Of a stretch of DNA of 64,000 nucleotides, positions 28,459-37,359 are shown one piece after another; position 1 is the stretch's first letter; every line of letters starts with the position of its first letter. The stretch comes from Mesorhizobium xinjiangense (lineage in GTDB: Bacteria; Pseudomonadota; Alphaproteobacteria; Rhizobiales; Rhizobiaceae): positions 96,641 through 160,640 of the forward strand of contig NZ_WOAC01000012.1 of NCBI RefSeq assembly GCF_009749525.1, in the 5' to 3' direction. Both the position numbers and the translations under genes were made by a program. The notes beneath the pieces are model-generated. The model did no database searches, had not been told where the DNA came from, and saw nothing but the letters and a program-made list of their open reading frames with translations.

Positions 28459-29562
28459 TCAGACGTTGAACTTGAACAGCATCACGTCGCCGTCCTGGAC
28501 GACATAGTCCTTGCCTTCGTCGCGTGCCTTGCCGGCTTCCTTGGCCGCCGTCTCGCCGCCGAGCGTCACATAGTCGTCATAGGCGATCGTCTGGGCGCGG
28601 ATGAAGCCGCGTTCGAAATCGGTATGGATGACGCCGGCCGCCTGTGGCGCCTTGGCGCCTTTCTCGACCGTCCAGGCGCGCGTCTCCTTCGGTCCGGCGG
28701 TGAAGAAGGTGATGAGGTCCAAAAGCGCGTAGCCCGTGCGGATCACCCGGTCGAGCCCGGGCTCTTCCAGTCCCATCGCCTCCAGATACTCGGCCGATTC
28801 CTCGTCGGAAAGCTGCGCGACTTCCGCCTCGATCGCGGCCGAAATGACGACGGAGCGCGCGCCTTGCGCCTCGGCCATCGTGGCGACCGCATCGGATTGC
28901 GCGTTGCCCTTTGCCGCATCGGCCTCGGCGACGTTGCAGACATAAAGCACCGGCTTGGAGGTCAGGAGGTTGAGGCCCTGCAGGATCTTGAGGTCTTCGG
29001 CAGCGATGCCCTCGAGCAGCATGCGCACCGGCTTGCCGTTTTGCAAAAGGTCCAGCGCCTTTTCCATCATCGGCAGGACGGTGATCGCCTCCTTGTCCTT
29101 GCCGGAGGCGCGCTTGCGGGTCTGCACGATGCGCCTGTCGAGACTTTCGAGATCGGCCAGCATCAGCTCGGTCTCGACGGTCTCGGCGTCGGCGATCGCG
29201 TCGATGCGGCCTTCGACATGGGTGATGTCGTCGTCTTCGAAGCAGCGCAGCACGTGGACGATCGCGTCGACCTCGCGGATATTGGCCAGGAACTGGTTGC
29301 CCAGCCCTTCGCCTTTCGAGGCGCCGCGCACGAGGCCGGCGATGTCGACGAAGGAAATGCGCGTCGGGATGATCGCCTTCGACCCGGCGATGTCGGCGAT
29401 CTTCCCGAGCCGCGTGTCGGGGACGGCGACCTCGCCCGTGTTCGGCTCGATGGTGCAGAAGGGATAGTTGGCCGCCTGGGCGGTGGCCGTCTTGGTCAGC
29501 GCGTTGAAAAGCGTCGACTTGCCCACATTGGGCAGGCCGACGATGCCGCATTTGAAACCCAT
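28459..29562 (-). CDS. ychF: Redox-regulated ATPase YchF (OLA1-type Obg GTPase family)
   Basis: 367 residues, standard length. P-loop GLPNVGKSTLFNALT (residues 8-22), G3 region FVDIAGLVRGASKGEGLGNQ, and the altered G4 motif YVCNVAEAD that switches specificity from GTP to ATP. The C-terminal TGS domain ends IVQDGDVMLFKFNV-like. It binds ribosomes and affects translation and stress responses. Head-to-tail with pth and rplY upstream, interrupted by the VapBC-like pair. Confidence 0.96.
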   Translation of the reverse strand: MGFKCGIVGLPNVGKSTLFNALTKTATAQAANYPFCTIEPNTGEVAVPDTRLGKIADIAGSKAIIPTRISFVDIAGLVRGASKGEGLGNQFLANIREVDAIVHVLRCFEDDDITHVEGRIDAIADAETVETELMLADLESLDRRIVQTRKRASGKDKEAITVLPMMEKALDLLQNGKPVRMLLEGIAAEDLKILQGLNLLTSKPVLYVCNVAEADAAKGNAQSDAVATMAEAQGARSVVISAAIEAEVAQLSDEESAEYLEAMGLEEPGLDRVIRTGYALLDLITFFTAGPKETRAWTVEKGAKAPQAAGVIHTDFERGFIRAQTIAYDDYVTLGGETAAKEAGKARDEGKDYVVQDGDVMLFKFNV

Positions 29563-29575
29563 GATGTCAGTCCTG

Positions 29576-30025
29576 TCAGGAAACGAGAATTCGTTCAGGG
29601 CTATGGGCGAAAGGGTCGACGATCGTCAAGCCTTCGATCACCTGACCGTCCTGAAGGTCCTCGGAAAGGAACAATTCGCACCCCAGATCGAGCGCGGAGG
29701 CGAGGAGAAGACAATCCCACCAGGCGTAGCCATGGCGTTCGTGCAAGCGGCGCGCATGCAATACCTCGTGCCAGGTCAGCGGGCGCTTTCCGAAGCTAGA
29801 GAAATTGTCGACCCTGGCGGATACATCAATATCGTCAAATCTGGCGCGTTTCTTCGTCAGCACGTTCGTCACTTCGTTCAGGACCTGAAGGTTCGTGATC
29901 CCGTGTTCGGCCAGGGCAGTAAGCCATATCGCCGCCTTGAGCCGCTTCTTCGGCTCCTTGCTATCAAGCGTGTAGAGCAGGGTCGTGCTGTCGATGAATA
30001 CCCTAGTGGCGGGCATTACGCTCAT
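29576..30025 (-). CDS. PIN domain toxin, VapC-like
   Basis: 149 residues from MSVMPATRV; an alternative ATG at 30016 would remove three residues. PIN-fold acidic residues are visible: Asp12 in VFIDSTTLLYTL, Glu in LQVLNEVTNVL, and Asp in YAWWDCLLLASALDLG. The C-terminal FLSEDLQDGQ is also typical. Likely a Mg2+-dependent ribonuclease cleaving tRNA or rRNA. Its start lies inside the antitoxin gene, which is the usual coupling. It is inserted between ychF and pth. Confidence 0.88.
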   Translation of the reverse strand: MSVMPATRVFIDSTTLLYTLDSKEPKKRLKAAIWLTALAEHGITNLQVLNEVTNVLTKKRARFDDIDVSARVDNFSSFGKRPLTWHEVLHARRLHERHGYAWWDCLLLASALDLGCELFLSEDLQDGQVIEGLTIVDPFAHSPERILVS

Positions 30026-30362
30026 CTGCGTTGGGCATCCGCCCGTCCTCGGACAGGGGCAGTGTGGGCGACTCCCAAATCTGACGCAGTGCTTCCAGGC
30101 GCGCCTTCACGCTCATGCGTTCATTGCGCTTTTGCGCCGTGGGCATGCGGCCGTCGTCGGTCACGTCCCACATGGGGCCGGCAAAGATGCGTTCCAGAGC
30201 TTCGACTTGAGGATTGTCCGCTGCCGCGTCGTCGGACGCCGTTCCTGTCGCCGTTTCCAGGAGATCGGCAACGTATCGCGACATGCTCTTGCCGGCCTTT
30301 GCCGCCTCGACGCGTGTCGTGTGGTGCAACTCGTCATCCAAGGAAATGGTGACATTTTTCAT
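30003..30362 (-). CDS. Ribbon-helix-helix antitoxin with duplicated C-terminal module
   Basis: 119 residues. Residues 1-38 (MKNVTISLDDELHHTTRVEA, then AAKAGKSMSRYVADLLE) form a ribbon-helix-helix DNA-binding domain. The C-terminal part holds two 28-residue repeats, 55-82 and 91-118, identical at 13 positions, including DGRMP.A..RN.R. A normal VapB has a single toxin-binding tail, so the duplication is unusual. GGAGG lies 6 bases before the ATG. The gene overlaps the PIN toxin by 23 bases, and an inverted repeat sits upstream. Confidence 0.85.
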   Translation of the reverse strand: MKNVTISLDDELHHTTRVEAAKAGKSMSRYVADLLETATGTASDDAAADNPQVEALERIFAGPMWDVTDDGRMPTAQKRNERMSVKARLEALRQIWESPTLPLSEDGRMPNADERNARH

Positions 30363-30376
30363 CGCCGTCCTCCAGC

Positions 30377-30394
30377 TTTCACAACATCATGAAA
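30377..30394. promoter_or_regulatory. Candidate operator upstream of the antitoxin gene
   Basis: Inverted repeat TTTCA (30377-30381) and TGAAA (30390-30394), with an 8-bp spacer, 15-32 bp upstream of the antitoxin start. A further palindrome CATATATATG at 30413-30422 could include the -10 region. Such sites would fit autoregulation by the ribbon-helix-helix domain. Confidence 0.4.
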
Positions 30395-30542
30395 ACGCGA
30401 GATTTGTGATTTCATATATATGCTCAACGGGCACGCGCTTCAACGATGCAGATGAGCCTGCCACTTGCGCGGCGGTGCCGGAATATCCGGTGACGTCGTC
30501 TGGCAGACCGTGTCCGGTCGTTTCGGCTGCGGGCCGATCCCG

Positions 30543-31262
30543 TTAGTCCTTGCCGCCAAAGAGTTTCTTCAGCATGGCGGCCATCGGTCCGGTTTCGGGA
30601 ACCTTGGCGGCCGGCTTGGCCGGGCGCGCCTGGCGGATATGGCTGCGGCCTTTCGGCTTCGACTTGCCGTTGCCGGCCGGGCTTTCGCCGCCGGGCCTCT
30701 TCACGGCGAGACTGATCTTGTTCATGAAGGCGTTGTCGTCACCCTGGGCCAGAAGAGCGGCATTGTCGGCGACGGCATCGAGCAGCGGGTCGAGCCATGC
30801 CAAGTCGGCCTTGGCGAAGTCGCCCAGCACGTGATTGTGCACCAGTTCCTTGGCGCCGGGATGGCCGATGCCGATGCGCACGCGCCGATAGTCCTTGCCG
30901 CAATGGGCATCGATCGAGCGGATGCCGTTATGGCCGCCCGCGCCGCCGCCGGTCTTCGTTCGCAGCTTGCCCGCGGCAAGGTCGATCTCGTCGTAGAGCA
31001 CGGTGAGCGCCGAAGGCGGCAGCTTGTAAAAGCGCAGCGCTTCGCCGACCGCCTGGCCCGAATTGTTCATGAAGGTCTGGGGCTTGATGAGCAGGACCTT
31101 TTCGCCGCCCAGCATTCCCTCGGCGATCTCGGCCCGGAATTTCTTCGTCCAGGGCGAAAAGGAATGGCGGCGGGCGATCGCGTCCGCCGCCATGAAACCG
31201 ACATTGTGCCGGTTGCCGGCATATTTGGGGCCGGGATTTCCGAGACCAGCGACTATCTGCAT
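30543..31262 (-). CDS. pth: Peptidyl-tRNA hydrolase
   Basis: 239 residues. It rescues peptidyl-tRNA by hydrolysing the ester bond. Motifs: [20 protein letters not shown] with catalytic His at ~20, [13 protein letters not shown], and [18 protein letters not shown]. After the ~190-residue core it has a basic, Pro/Ala-rich tail ([20 protein letters not shown]), common in alphaproteobacteria. Downstream of rplY on the same strand, 74 bp apart. Confidence 0.95.
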   Translation of the reverse strand: MQIVAGLGNPGPKYAGNRHNVGFMAADAIARRHSFSPWTKKFRAEIAEGMLGGEKVLLIKPQTFMNNSGQAVGEALRFYKLPPSALTVLYDEIDLAAGKLRTKTGGGAGGHNGIRSIDAHCGKDYRRVRIGIGHPGAKELVHNHVLGDFAKADLAWLDPLLDAVADNAALLAQGDDNAFMNKISLAVKRPGGESPAGNGKSKPKGRSHIRQARPAKPAAKVPETGPMAAMLKKLFGGKD

Positions 31263-31336
31263 GGCTCAAATCTCCCGATCTGGAGCAGTTCCGTCCGTTC
31301 GGCCCGTCGTGAAGCGACGAGCCGATATGACCGGCA

Positions 31337-31981
31337 TTACTCCTCGGTCTCGGTTTCCTCTTCGGCTTCTTCTTCCGCGCCCGCCTCTTCACCCTCTTCG
31401 GGCTCCGGCTTCATGGCCGAGGAGCCGGCAATGGTGGCGATCGTGAAGTCGCGGTCGTGAATGACCGGGTGTACGCCCTCGGGCAGGGTAACAGCCGAGA
31501 TGTGGATGGAATCGCCGATGTCGCGGCCGGTCAGGTCGATCTCGATGGCATCGGGGATCGCGTTGGCCGGGCAGTTGAACTCCACCTCGTGGCGCACGAC
31601 GTTGAGCACGCCGCCACGCTTCAGGCCGGGCGCCTCATCCTCGTTGACGAAGTGGACCGGAATGGCCACGTTCACCATGGTGTTCTTGCCGACGCGCAGG
31701 AAGTCGACATGGTAGACGAAGTCGCGCACCGGCTCGAGCTGGAAATCCTTCGGCAGGACGCGGATCTTCTTGCCGTCGACGTCGATCGTGGCGACCGTGG
31801 TCAGGAAGCTGCCGCCGTGGATGCGCTGGAAGATCTCCTTGTAGGAGAGGGTGATGGACACCGGGGGCTGCTTGTCACCATAGATGACTGCAGGGACTTT
31901 GCCGTTGCGGCGAATCTCTCGGGCGGACCCCTTACCGACCCGTTCGCGTGCTTCGGCCTTGAGCTCGTATGTCTGGCTCAT
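31337..31981 (-). CDS. rplY: 50S ribosomal protein L25/general stress protein Ctc
   Basis: 214 residues, the long Ctc form. The N-terminal L25 domain starts [20 protein letters not shown], with [19 protein letters not shown]-terminal TL5-type beta domain follows, then a very acidic tail ([20 protein letters not shown]). It binds 5S rRNA. First gene of an rplY-pth unit; this order is conserved in rhizobia. Confidence 0.95.
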   Translation of the reverse strand: MSQTYELKAEARERVGKGSAREIRRNGKVPAVIYGDKQPPVSITLSYKEIFQRIHGGSFLTTVATIDVDGKKIRVLPKDFQLEPVRDFVYHVDFLRVGKNTMVNVAIPVHFVNEDEAPGLKRGGVLNVVRHEVEFNCPANAIPDAIEIDLTGRDIGDSIHISAVTLPEGVHPVIHDRDFTIATIAGSSAMKPEPEEGEEAGAEEEAEEETETEE

Positions 31982-32145
31982 GGCATTTCCTTTCGCGTGT
32001 TGTCTGGAGCGCTTCCGAGCGCCCGCTGTGCGGGGGCCGAAAACGTAGAAAGCGGCTCCGCGCCGCTTCCGCCCACGTTGCCTCCAAGGGTGTCTACGCA
32101 GGTGGCGGCTCTATAGCGAAGTACGGTTCAAAGCGCAAGCTGGAG

Positions 32146-32177
32146 CAAAAAAAGCCCGCCGGTCGATGACCGGCGGG
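32146..32177 (-). terminator. Rho-independent terminator of the DUF1127-type gene
   Basis: Minus strand: a perfect 10-bp stem CCCGCCGGTC/GACCGGCGGG with a 3-base loop, then C and seven T. It lies 69 bp past the stop of the small gene at 32246-32473. Confidence 0.93.
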
Positions 32178-32245
32178 AGTGAGGAACTGTTGTTCTTGAC
32201 CTGGATTGCTGGCCCGCGTTTGCAGGCAGGACGCGCTGCTGGCGA

Positions 32246-32473
32246 TCAGAGCCGCCAGATCGCCCTTTGCTTGGCCAGCATTTCCAGCGTCATGCCCTCG
32301 ACGCCGAGGGCCTCTCTGCGCTCCAGCCCGATGTCGCGCAGAAGACGATCGTCATGCTTGGACAGAATGTCGCGAAGCGGCGTCGCGACGGGAGTGCGGG
32401 AATTGTCCGCTTTCGTTTTGGAGCGGTTGCCGAACCAAGCGGTCGTGGTCGGCCAGTCAAATGCGAAGGCCAT
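32246..32473 (-). CDS. DUF1127-type small protein
   Basis: 75 residues with the DUF1127 pattern near the C-terminus: LRDILSKHDDRLLRDIGLER followed by REALGVEG. DUF1127 proteins are small, Arg-rich and often stress- or phosphate-linked; some bind RNA. GAGGTGACCTGCC precedes the ATG. It is divergent from the LysR gene and ends at a strong terminator. Confidence 0.8.
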   Translation of the reverse strand: MAFAFDWPTTTAWFGNRSKTKADNSRTPVATPLRDILSKHDDRLLRDIGLERREALGVEGMTLEMLAKQRAIWRL

Positions 32474-32520
32474 GGCAGGTCACCTCGGTTGCATGTTGTG
32501 GATGAGAGATAATGCTGGGT

Positions 32521-32549
32521 TCGACATGTTTCAAACGAATTGCTATGAT
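32521..32549 (+). promoter_or_regulatory. Promoter of the LysR gene
   Basis: TCGACA (32521-32526), a 17-bp spacer, then TATGAT (32544-32549). It predicts a start near 32556 and a very short leader. Confidence 0.6.
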
Positions 32550-32569
32550 GTCTGTCATCACGCACATTG

Positions 32570-33433
32570 ATGGGAGACGGAGCCATCCAACTCGACAGCG
32601 ATCTCTTGCGCACCTTCGTGGCCGTTGCCGAATCCGGCAACTTCACGCATGCCGCCGAGGTGGTCGGCCGCACACAATCGGCCATCAGCATGCAGGTGAA
32701 ACGGCTTGAGGATACAGTCGGAGAGGCGCTGTTCGAGCGTGGTTCACGTGGCGTCGCATTGACACGGAAGGGCGAGCAGTTTCTGCCCAATGCGCGACGC
32801 ATCGTGTCGCTTTTGGATGAGGCGACAGCGGCATTTCGCACGCCGAGCCTGGTGGGGGAGGTGCGTATAGGCATTCCCGAGGAATATGGCTACACGATCC
32901 TGTCGCACGCCCTGGGAGCCTTCGCCAAGCGCCATCCCCAGGTGGAGATATCGGCCAATTACGGCTCGTCGGCGCGCAACATGAACGCGCTCCATGCCGG
33001 CCAACTCGATCTTGCCGTGGTGTTCGAATGGCAGGACGTGCCGGGCGGCGAGACGCTCATGATCGATCCGACGGTCTGGGTGACCTCGGACGAACACAAC
33101 CAGCATATGGAGAGCCCGCTGCCGATCGCGCTCTACAACCGTCCCGGTTGGTGCACCGATTTCGCGATGAAATCGCTCGCGGAGCGAAAGATCGACTACC
33201 GCGTCGCCTATCGCAGCGACACCAGCGGCGGATTGAAGATGGCCGTCGCCTCAGGCCTCGCCATTGCGCCGATCTCGCGCAGCAACATCCCGCCGGGATG
33301 CCGCGAACTGGGAGCTGCAGACGGCTTCGGCGACATCGACACCTCGCGCGTCGTGCTCTACCGCAACCCGAAATCCACCAGCGATGCGGTCGACGGCATG
33401 GTCGAGGCGATCCGCGACGCCTTTACGTCGTGA
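32570..33433 (+). CDS. LysR family transcriptional regulator
   Basis: About 287 residues. The N-terminal winged helix is SDLLRTFVAVAESGNFTHAA with the recognition segment VVGRTQSAISMQVKRLEDTV. A periplasmic-binding-like effector domain follows from ~90 (VGEVRIGIPEEYGYTIL). No good ribosome-binding site precedes the ATG; the promoter leaves only ~14 bases of leader. It precedes chrBA by 128 bp on the same strand and could regulate that operon, but a separate strong promoter lies between them. Confidence 0.9.
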   Translation: MGDGAIQLDSDLLRTFVAVAESGNFTHAAEVVGRTQSAISMQVKRLEDTVGEALFERGSRGVALTRKGEQFLPNARRIVSLLDEATAAFRTPSLVGEVRIGIPEEYGYTILSHALGAFAKRHPQVEISANYGSSARNMNALHAGQLDLAVVFEWQDVPGGETLMIDPTVWVTSDEHNQHMESPLPIALYNRPGWCTDFAMKSLAERKIDYRVAYRSDTSGGLKMAVASGLAIAPISRSNIPPGCRELGAADGFGDIDTSRVVLYRNPKSTSDAVDGMVEAIRDAFTS

Positions 33434-33448
33434 CGAGCGCCGAGCGAA

Positions 33449-33477
33449 TTGAAGACCGGCCCGCAATGGGTTATAAT
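33449..33477 (+). promoter_or_regulatory. Promoter of the chromate-resistance operon
   Basis: TTGAAG (33449-33454), an exact 17-bp spacer, then TATAAT (33472-33477), one of the best sigma-70-type matches in the window. Transcription would begin near 33484. Confidence 0.7.
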
Positions 33478-33481
33478 TCGC

Positions 33482-33522
33482 GGCTACGGGGGCATGGCTG
33501 AACTCCCCGGAATAGGCTACGG
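33482..33522 (+). repeat. Direct repeats at the chrBA transcription start
   Basis: Two identical octamers GGCTACGG at 33482-33489 and 33515-33522, 33 bp apart (about three helical turns). The first overlaps the predicted start site. It is a candidate operator for the ChrB-type repressor encoded next. Confidence 0.45.
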
Positions 33523-33561
33523 CCCAAGTTCCGCCTTCGCATATTTGCGCGGAGGATTCCC

Positions 33562-34374
33562 ATGCCCCGAAGAATATCATCCCATGACCTTGTTGCCCTG
33601 ACCGGTGGCGGCCACTGGCCGCTGGTCGTCGATGTGCGCCGTGAGCCCGCTTACCGCGAAAGCGGGCAGCGGATTGCCGGCTCGATCCGGAGGGATCACA
33701 TGCGTGTCGCCGAATGGTTGCCGGACCTGCCGGCCGGACGGCCGATCGTCGTCTATTGCGTGCATGGAGAAAATGTCAGCGAAATCGCCGCCGCCGAGCT
33801 AGCGGCGCGAGGCGTCGACGTCGCCCTGATCGATGGCGGCATGGACGCTTATGTGGCCGCGGACGGCGTTACCATTGCAATCGACATTCAGGGCGTCGAT
33901 CCCGCCGGCCCGCCGAGCGTCTGGGTGACCCGGGAACGGCCGAAGATCGACCGCATTGCCTGTCCGTGGCTCATCCGGCGTTTCGTCGATCCGTTCGCCA
34001 TTTTCCATTTCGTCGCCCCCGAATGGGTTCGCGATGTCGCCGATGAGATGGATGCGGTTCCTTTTGATGTGGCGGACGTCTTTTACACGCATCGCGGAGA
34101 GCGCTGCAGTTTCGATACGATGATCGAGGAGTTCGGCCTTGCCGACAGCGCACTCGGTCATCTGGCAAGCATCGTGCGCGGCGCCGATACGGCGCGGCTC
34201 GATCTCGAGCCGCAGGCGGCAGGCATGCTAGCCGCCGCGCTGGGCCTATCGGCCACCGAAGACGACGATCTGCACCAGCTCGAAAAGGGGATGGTGATCT
34301 TTGACGCCTTTTACGGATGGTGCCGGCACGCAAGGGAGGAGACGCACAACTGGCCCAGGAAGCCGTCGCAATGA
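33562..34374 (+). CDS. chrB: Rhodanese-ChrB fusion, chromate resistance protein
   Basis: 270 residues with two parts. Residues ~8-105 are a rhodanese domain: VVDVRREPAYRESGQ, the catalytic-loop Cys in VVYCVHGENVS, then LIDGGMDAY. From ~118 on is the ChrB C-terminal domain: RERPKIDRIACPWLIRRFVD, THRGERCSFDTMI and GMVIFDAFYGWCRH. Classical ChrB carries a different N-terminal regulatory domain and acts as a chromate-sensing repressor. Whether this version binds DNA or acts enzymatically is open. GGAGG lies upstream; the chrA start overlaps its stop as ATGA. Confidence 0.85.
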   Translation: MPRRISSHDLVALTGGGHWPLVVDVRREPAYRESGQRIAGSIRRDHMRVAEWLPDLPAGRPIVVYCVHGENVSEIAAAELAARGVDVALIDGGMDAYVAADGVTIAIDIQGVDPAGPPSVWVTRERPKIDRIACPWLIRRFVDPFAIFHFVAPEWVRDVADEMDAVPFDVADVFYTHRGERCSFDTMIEEFGLADSALGHLASIVRGADTARLDLEPQAAGMLAAALGLSATEDDDLHQLEKGMVIFDAFYGWCRHAREETHNWPRKPSQ

Positions 34375-35711
34375 CCCGGGAGGCAGTCAATGGCCGGAAC
34401 GTGCCGGGCCTCGCCGAGGCGACGGCCGCATTCGCGCGCATCGGACTCTTGTCCTTCGGCGGGCCGGCCGGCCAGATCGCGCTGATGCACCGTATCCTCG
34501 TCGAGGAGAAGCGCTGGCTCGACGAGCCGCGCTTCCTGCACGCACTCAACTACTGCATGCTTTTGCCGGGGCCGGAGGCGATGCAATTGGCGACCTATGC
34601 AGGCTGGCTCCTCCACGGTGTTCGCGGCGGGCTGATTGCCGGTCTGTTGTTCGTCCTGCCGGGGGCGGTGGTGATCGTCATCCTGTCGGCAGTCTACGTT
34701 CTCGTGGGCGACGTGCCGGTGGTGCAGGGGTTGCTTCTCGGCCTCAAGGCGGCGGTGCTGGCAATCGTCCTCGAGGCGCTCGTAAAAGTGTCGAAGCGAG
34801 CGCTGAAAGGCAGCCTCGCCGTCGTGCTTGCCGTCGCCGCATTCGTCGGCATCGCGCTATTGAACATTCCCTTTCCCGCAATCATCCTCGCCGCCGCACT
34901 GATCGGCGTCCTGGCGCACGGAATGAGCGCGGACAGCGGCACCGACCAGGCCGGGGGCGACGCAATTGTCGATGCCGGGATGCCCGCATGGGCGCGGCCG
35001 GGTCTGGCCCGGTTCATGCGTACAAGCGGGGTCTGGCTGATGGTCTGGTTCGTGCCGCTTGCAGCGTTGTTCGCGGTATTGGGCTCCGATCACGTCCTGG
35101 CCCGGGAGGCCGCATTCTTCTCCAAGATGGCGGCGGTCACCTTTGGTGGCGCCTACGCCGTGCTGGCTTATGTGGCGCAGCAGGCGGTCGAGATCCATGG
35201 CTGGCTTGCTCCCGGCGAGATGCTCACGGGTCTCGGCCTTGCAGAGACGACGCCCGGCCCGCTGATCCTGGTTCTCGTCTTTGTCGGATTTCTGGGCGGA
35301 GGCCGCGCGGCGGGACTGGACCCGCTCGCCGGCGGGCTGGCCGGTGCTGCGGTGACCTTGTGGTTCACCTTCGTTCCCTGCTTCTTGTGGATCTTCGCCG
35401 GCGCGCCCTATGTCGAGACGGTTCGCCATGTCCGCTGGCTGGCGAAGGCTCTCTCGGCGGTCACGGCGGCCGTCGTTGGTGTCATTGCCAATCTCGCCGT
35501 TTGGTTCGGCATCCACGTGCTGTTCGGGCGTGTCGGGACGTGGCAATACGGGCCCTTCGCGTTGCCTGCGCCCGAGCCTGCAAGCTTCGACCTGCTTGCC
35601 GCCGCGATCGCTTCAGGCGCGGCAATCGCACTGATGCGCTACCAGGCGAACCTGATCGCGGTGCTGGCCGTCGCGGTGGCCGCCGGAATGCTGGTCCGCT
35701 TCGCGGCCTGA
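34371..35711 (+). CDS. chrA: Chromate efflux transporter ChrA
   Basis: 446 residues, the long-chain CHR family with two homologous halves. Each half carries a G-rich signature: SFGGPAGQIALMH with PGPEAMQLATYAGW in the first, TFGGAYAVLAYVAQQ with TTPGPLILVLVFVGF in the second. About ten membrane helices are apparent. It exports chromate by proton coupling. Translationally coupled to chrB (ATGA). It ends immediately next to the convergent prs stop, with no intergenic bases. Confidence 0.93.
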   Translation: MTREAVNGRNVPGLAEATAAFARIGLLSFGGPAGQIALMHRILVEEKRWLDEPRFLHALNYCMLLPGPEAMQLATYAGWLLHGVRGGLIAGLLFVLPGAVVIVILSAVYVLVGDVPVVQGLLLGLKAAVLAIVLEALVKVSKRALKGSLAVVLAVAAFVGIALLNIPFPAIILAAALIGVLAHGMSADSGTDQAGGDAIVDAGMPAWARPGLARFMRTSGVWLMVWFVPLAALFAVLGSDHVLAREAAFFSKMAAVTFGGAYAVLAYVAQQAVEIHGWLAPGEMLTGLGLAETTPGPLILVLVFVGFLGGGRAAGLDPLAGGLAGAAVTLWFTFVPCFLWIFAGAPYVETVRHVRWLAKALSAVTAAVVGVIANLAVWFGIHVLFGRVGTWQYGPFALPAPEPASFDLLAAAIASGAAIALMRYQANLIAVLAVAVAAGMLVRFAA

Positions 35712-36644
35712 TCAGTCGAAGAGGCTGGAGACGGATTCTTCGGTCGCGGTGCGCGAAATGGCCTCGCCGATCAGGTCGGCGATCGTGACGACGCGGATAT
35801 TGGGCGCGGCTTCGACGGCCGAGGTCGGCTGGATGGAGTCGGTTGTGACGAGCTCCTTGAGCTTGGAGCCGGTAATGCGCGCCACCGCACCGCCCGAAAG
35901 GACGCCGTGCGTGATATAGGCGGTCACGCTTGTTGCGCCATTGGCCAGAAGAGCTTCGGCCGCGTTGCACAGCGTGCCGCCAGAATCGACGATGTCGTCG
36001 ATCAGCAGGCAATCCTTGCCGCGCACGTCGCCGATAATGTTCATGACCTCCGATTCGCCCGGCCGCTCGCGCCGCTTGTCGACGATGGCCAGCAGCGTAT
36101 CGAGTCGCTTGGCGAGCGCGCGGGCGCGCACGACGCCGCCGACGTCGGGCGAAACCACCATGACGTTGGACAGCTGGTAATGCGCCTTGACGTCGCGCGA
36201 GAGCACCGGGACGGCGAAGAGATTGTCGGTCGGAATGTCGAAGAAGCCCTGGATCTGGCCGGCATGCAGGTCGAGGGTCAGCACGCGGTCGGCGCCGGCC
36301 TGGGTGATCAGATTGGCGACCAGCTTGGCCGAGATCGGCGTGCGGCCCGAGGCGCGACGATCCTGACGGGCATAGCCGAAATAGGGGATCACCGCGGTGA
36401 TGCGCCGCGCCGAGGAGCGGCGGAAGGCGTCGATCATGATGAGCATTTCCATCAGGTGATCGTTGGCCGGGTAGGAGGTCGACTGCAGCACGAAGACGTC
36501 TTCGCCGCGCACGTTTTCCTGGATCTCGACGAAAATCTCCTGATCGGCGAAACGACGCACACTCGCCTTGCCAAGAGAAATGTTCAGATATCGGGCGACG
36601 GACTCGGCCAGCACCCGATTGGAGTTGCCTGCAAAAAGCTTCAT
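35712..36644 (-). CDS. prs: Ribose-phosphate pyrophosphokinase
   Basis: 310 residues, standard length. It makes PRPP from ribose 5-phosphate and ATP for nucleotide, His and Trp synthesis. The ATP-site flexible-loop region [20 protein letters not shown], the divalent-metal region [17 protein letters not shown] and the PRPP loop [13 protein letters not shown] are all intact. It supplies the substrate used by the apt enzyme encoded at 22.2 kb. No operon partner on this strand is evident. Confidence 0.96.
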   Translation of the reverse strand: MKLFAGNSNRVLAESVARYLNISLGKASVRRFADQEIFVEIQENVRGEDVFVLQSTSYPANDHLMEMLIMIDAFRRSSARRITAVIPYFGYARQDRRASGRTPISAKLVANLITQAGADRVLTLDLHAGQIQGFFDIPTDNLFAVPVLSRDVKAHYQLSNVMVVSPDVGGVVRARALAKRLDTLLAIVDKRRERPGESEVMNIIGDVRGKDCLLIDDIVDSGGTLCNAAEALLANGATSVTAYITHGVLSGGAVARITGSKLKELVTTDSIQPTSAVEAAPNIRVVTIADLIGEAISRTATEESVSSLFD

Positions 36645-36775
36645 GCAATGTCCCCGGCAGTCAGCAGCGCGGAATGAGGCGGCTTTTAGCGTTCTGGCCG
36701 ACTATTGCAAGTCCGCTCGGCCCGATTCGACCCTTCATACCAAAAGATATTGTGTCGCAGCGCGCTCCGTGCCGG

Positions 36776-37309
36776 TTATCCGCTGCGCGATCCAAGCCAG
36801 CCTGCGAGCTGGTTCACGGTCGCGTCGGCGATCGATTCCATGGTCTCTTGCGGCACGGCGTCCCAGGCGTTCGGGGCCGTCCGCGCGACTTTTTCCTGTC
36901 CCTGGATGCGGTGCAGGCGGTTGCCCGAAGGGTCCAGCACGTCCCAGACGAAAATGACCATCGTGCCGTTGCCTTCCGAAAAGGCGGAAAAATAGCCCTT
37001 CATCAGGTAATCGGCCGCAGCATCGCCGTTGGCGATGGAAAGGCCGCGCTGGAGCGCGCTGTCCTTGAGCCGCCGGGAAAGCGGCGTGGCCGCCTCGACC
37101 GTCGTGCCGACGACGGGGGCAAATCGGATGCGGCCGCTGACGCGCGCCGGCGCCGTGTTGCCCGACGTCGTGCCGAGCTGGGTTGCCGGAGTGGAGGCCG
37201 CCGCCGCGGACGAGCCGTCGACGGTGCCGAGCACGGATTCGGTGCTGTTGCAGGCCGCAAGCGCCGGCGCCAGCAGGAGGAGGGCGGCGTATCGGGCCAG
37301 CACCGCCAT
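36776..37309 (-). CDS. Putative outer-membrane lipoprotein
   Basis: 177 residues from MAVLARYAALLLLAPALAAC. That is a type II signal with a LAAC lipobox and acylated Cys20; GGAAGG lies 9 bases upstream. The mature part has a low-complexity Ser/Ala/Thr linker and then a compact domain (DSALQRGLSIANGDAAADYL, VIFVWDVLDPSGNRLHRIQG). No named family recognised with confidence; lipoproteins of this shape are common in rhizobia. Downstream of the M24-fold gene. Confidence 0.75.
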   Translation of the reverse strand: MAVLARYAALLLLAPALAACNSTESVLGTVDGSSAAAASTPATQLGTTSGNTAPARVSGRIRFAPVVGTTVEAATPLSRRLKDSALQRGLSIANGDAAADYLMKGYFSAFSEGNGTMVIFVWDVLDPSGNRLHRIQGQEKVARTAPNAWDAVPQETMESIADATVNQLAGWLGSRSG

Positions 37310-37359
37310 GTGCGACGGCCTTCCTGCCCGCCCGGCACGGTTTCTCTGCAACACCATCG

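Noticed and set aside
27871..29799. 642-codon plus-strand open frame
   Set aside because: Shadow of corA and ychF, both clearly coded on the minus strand.
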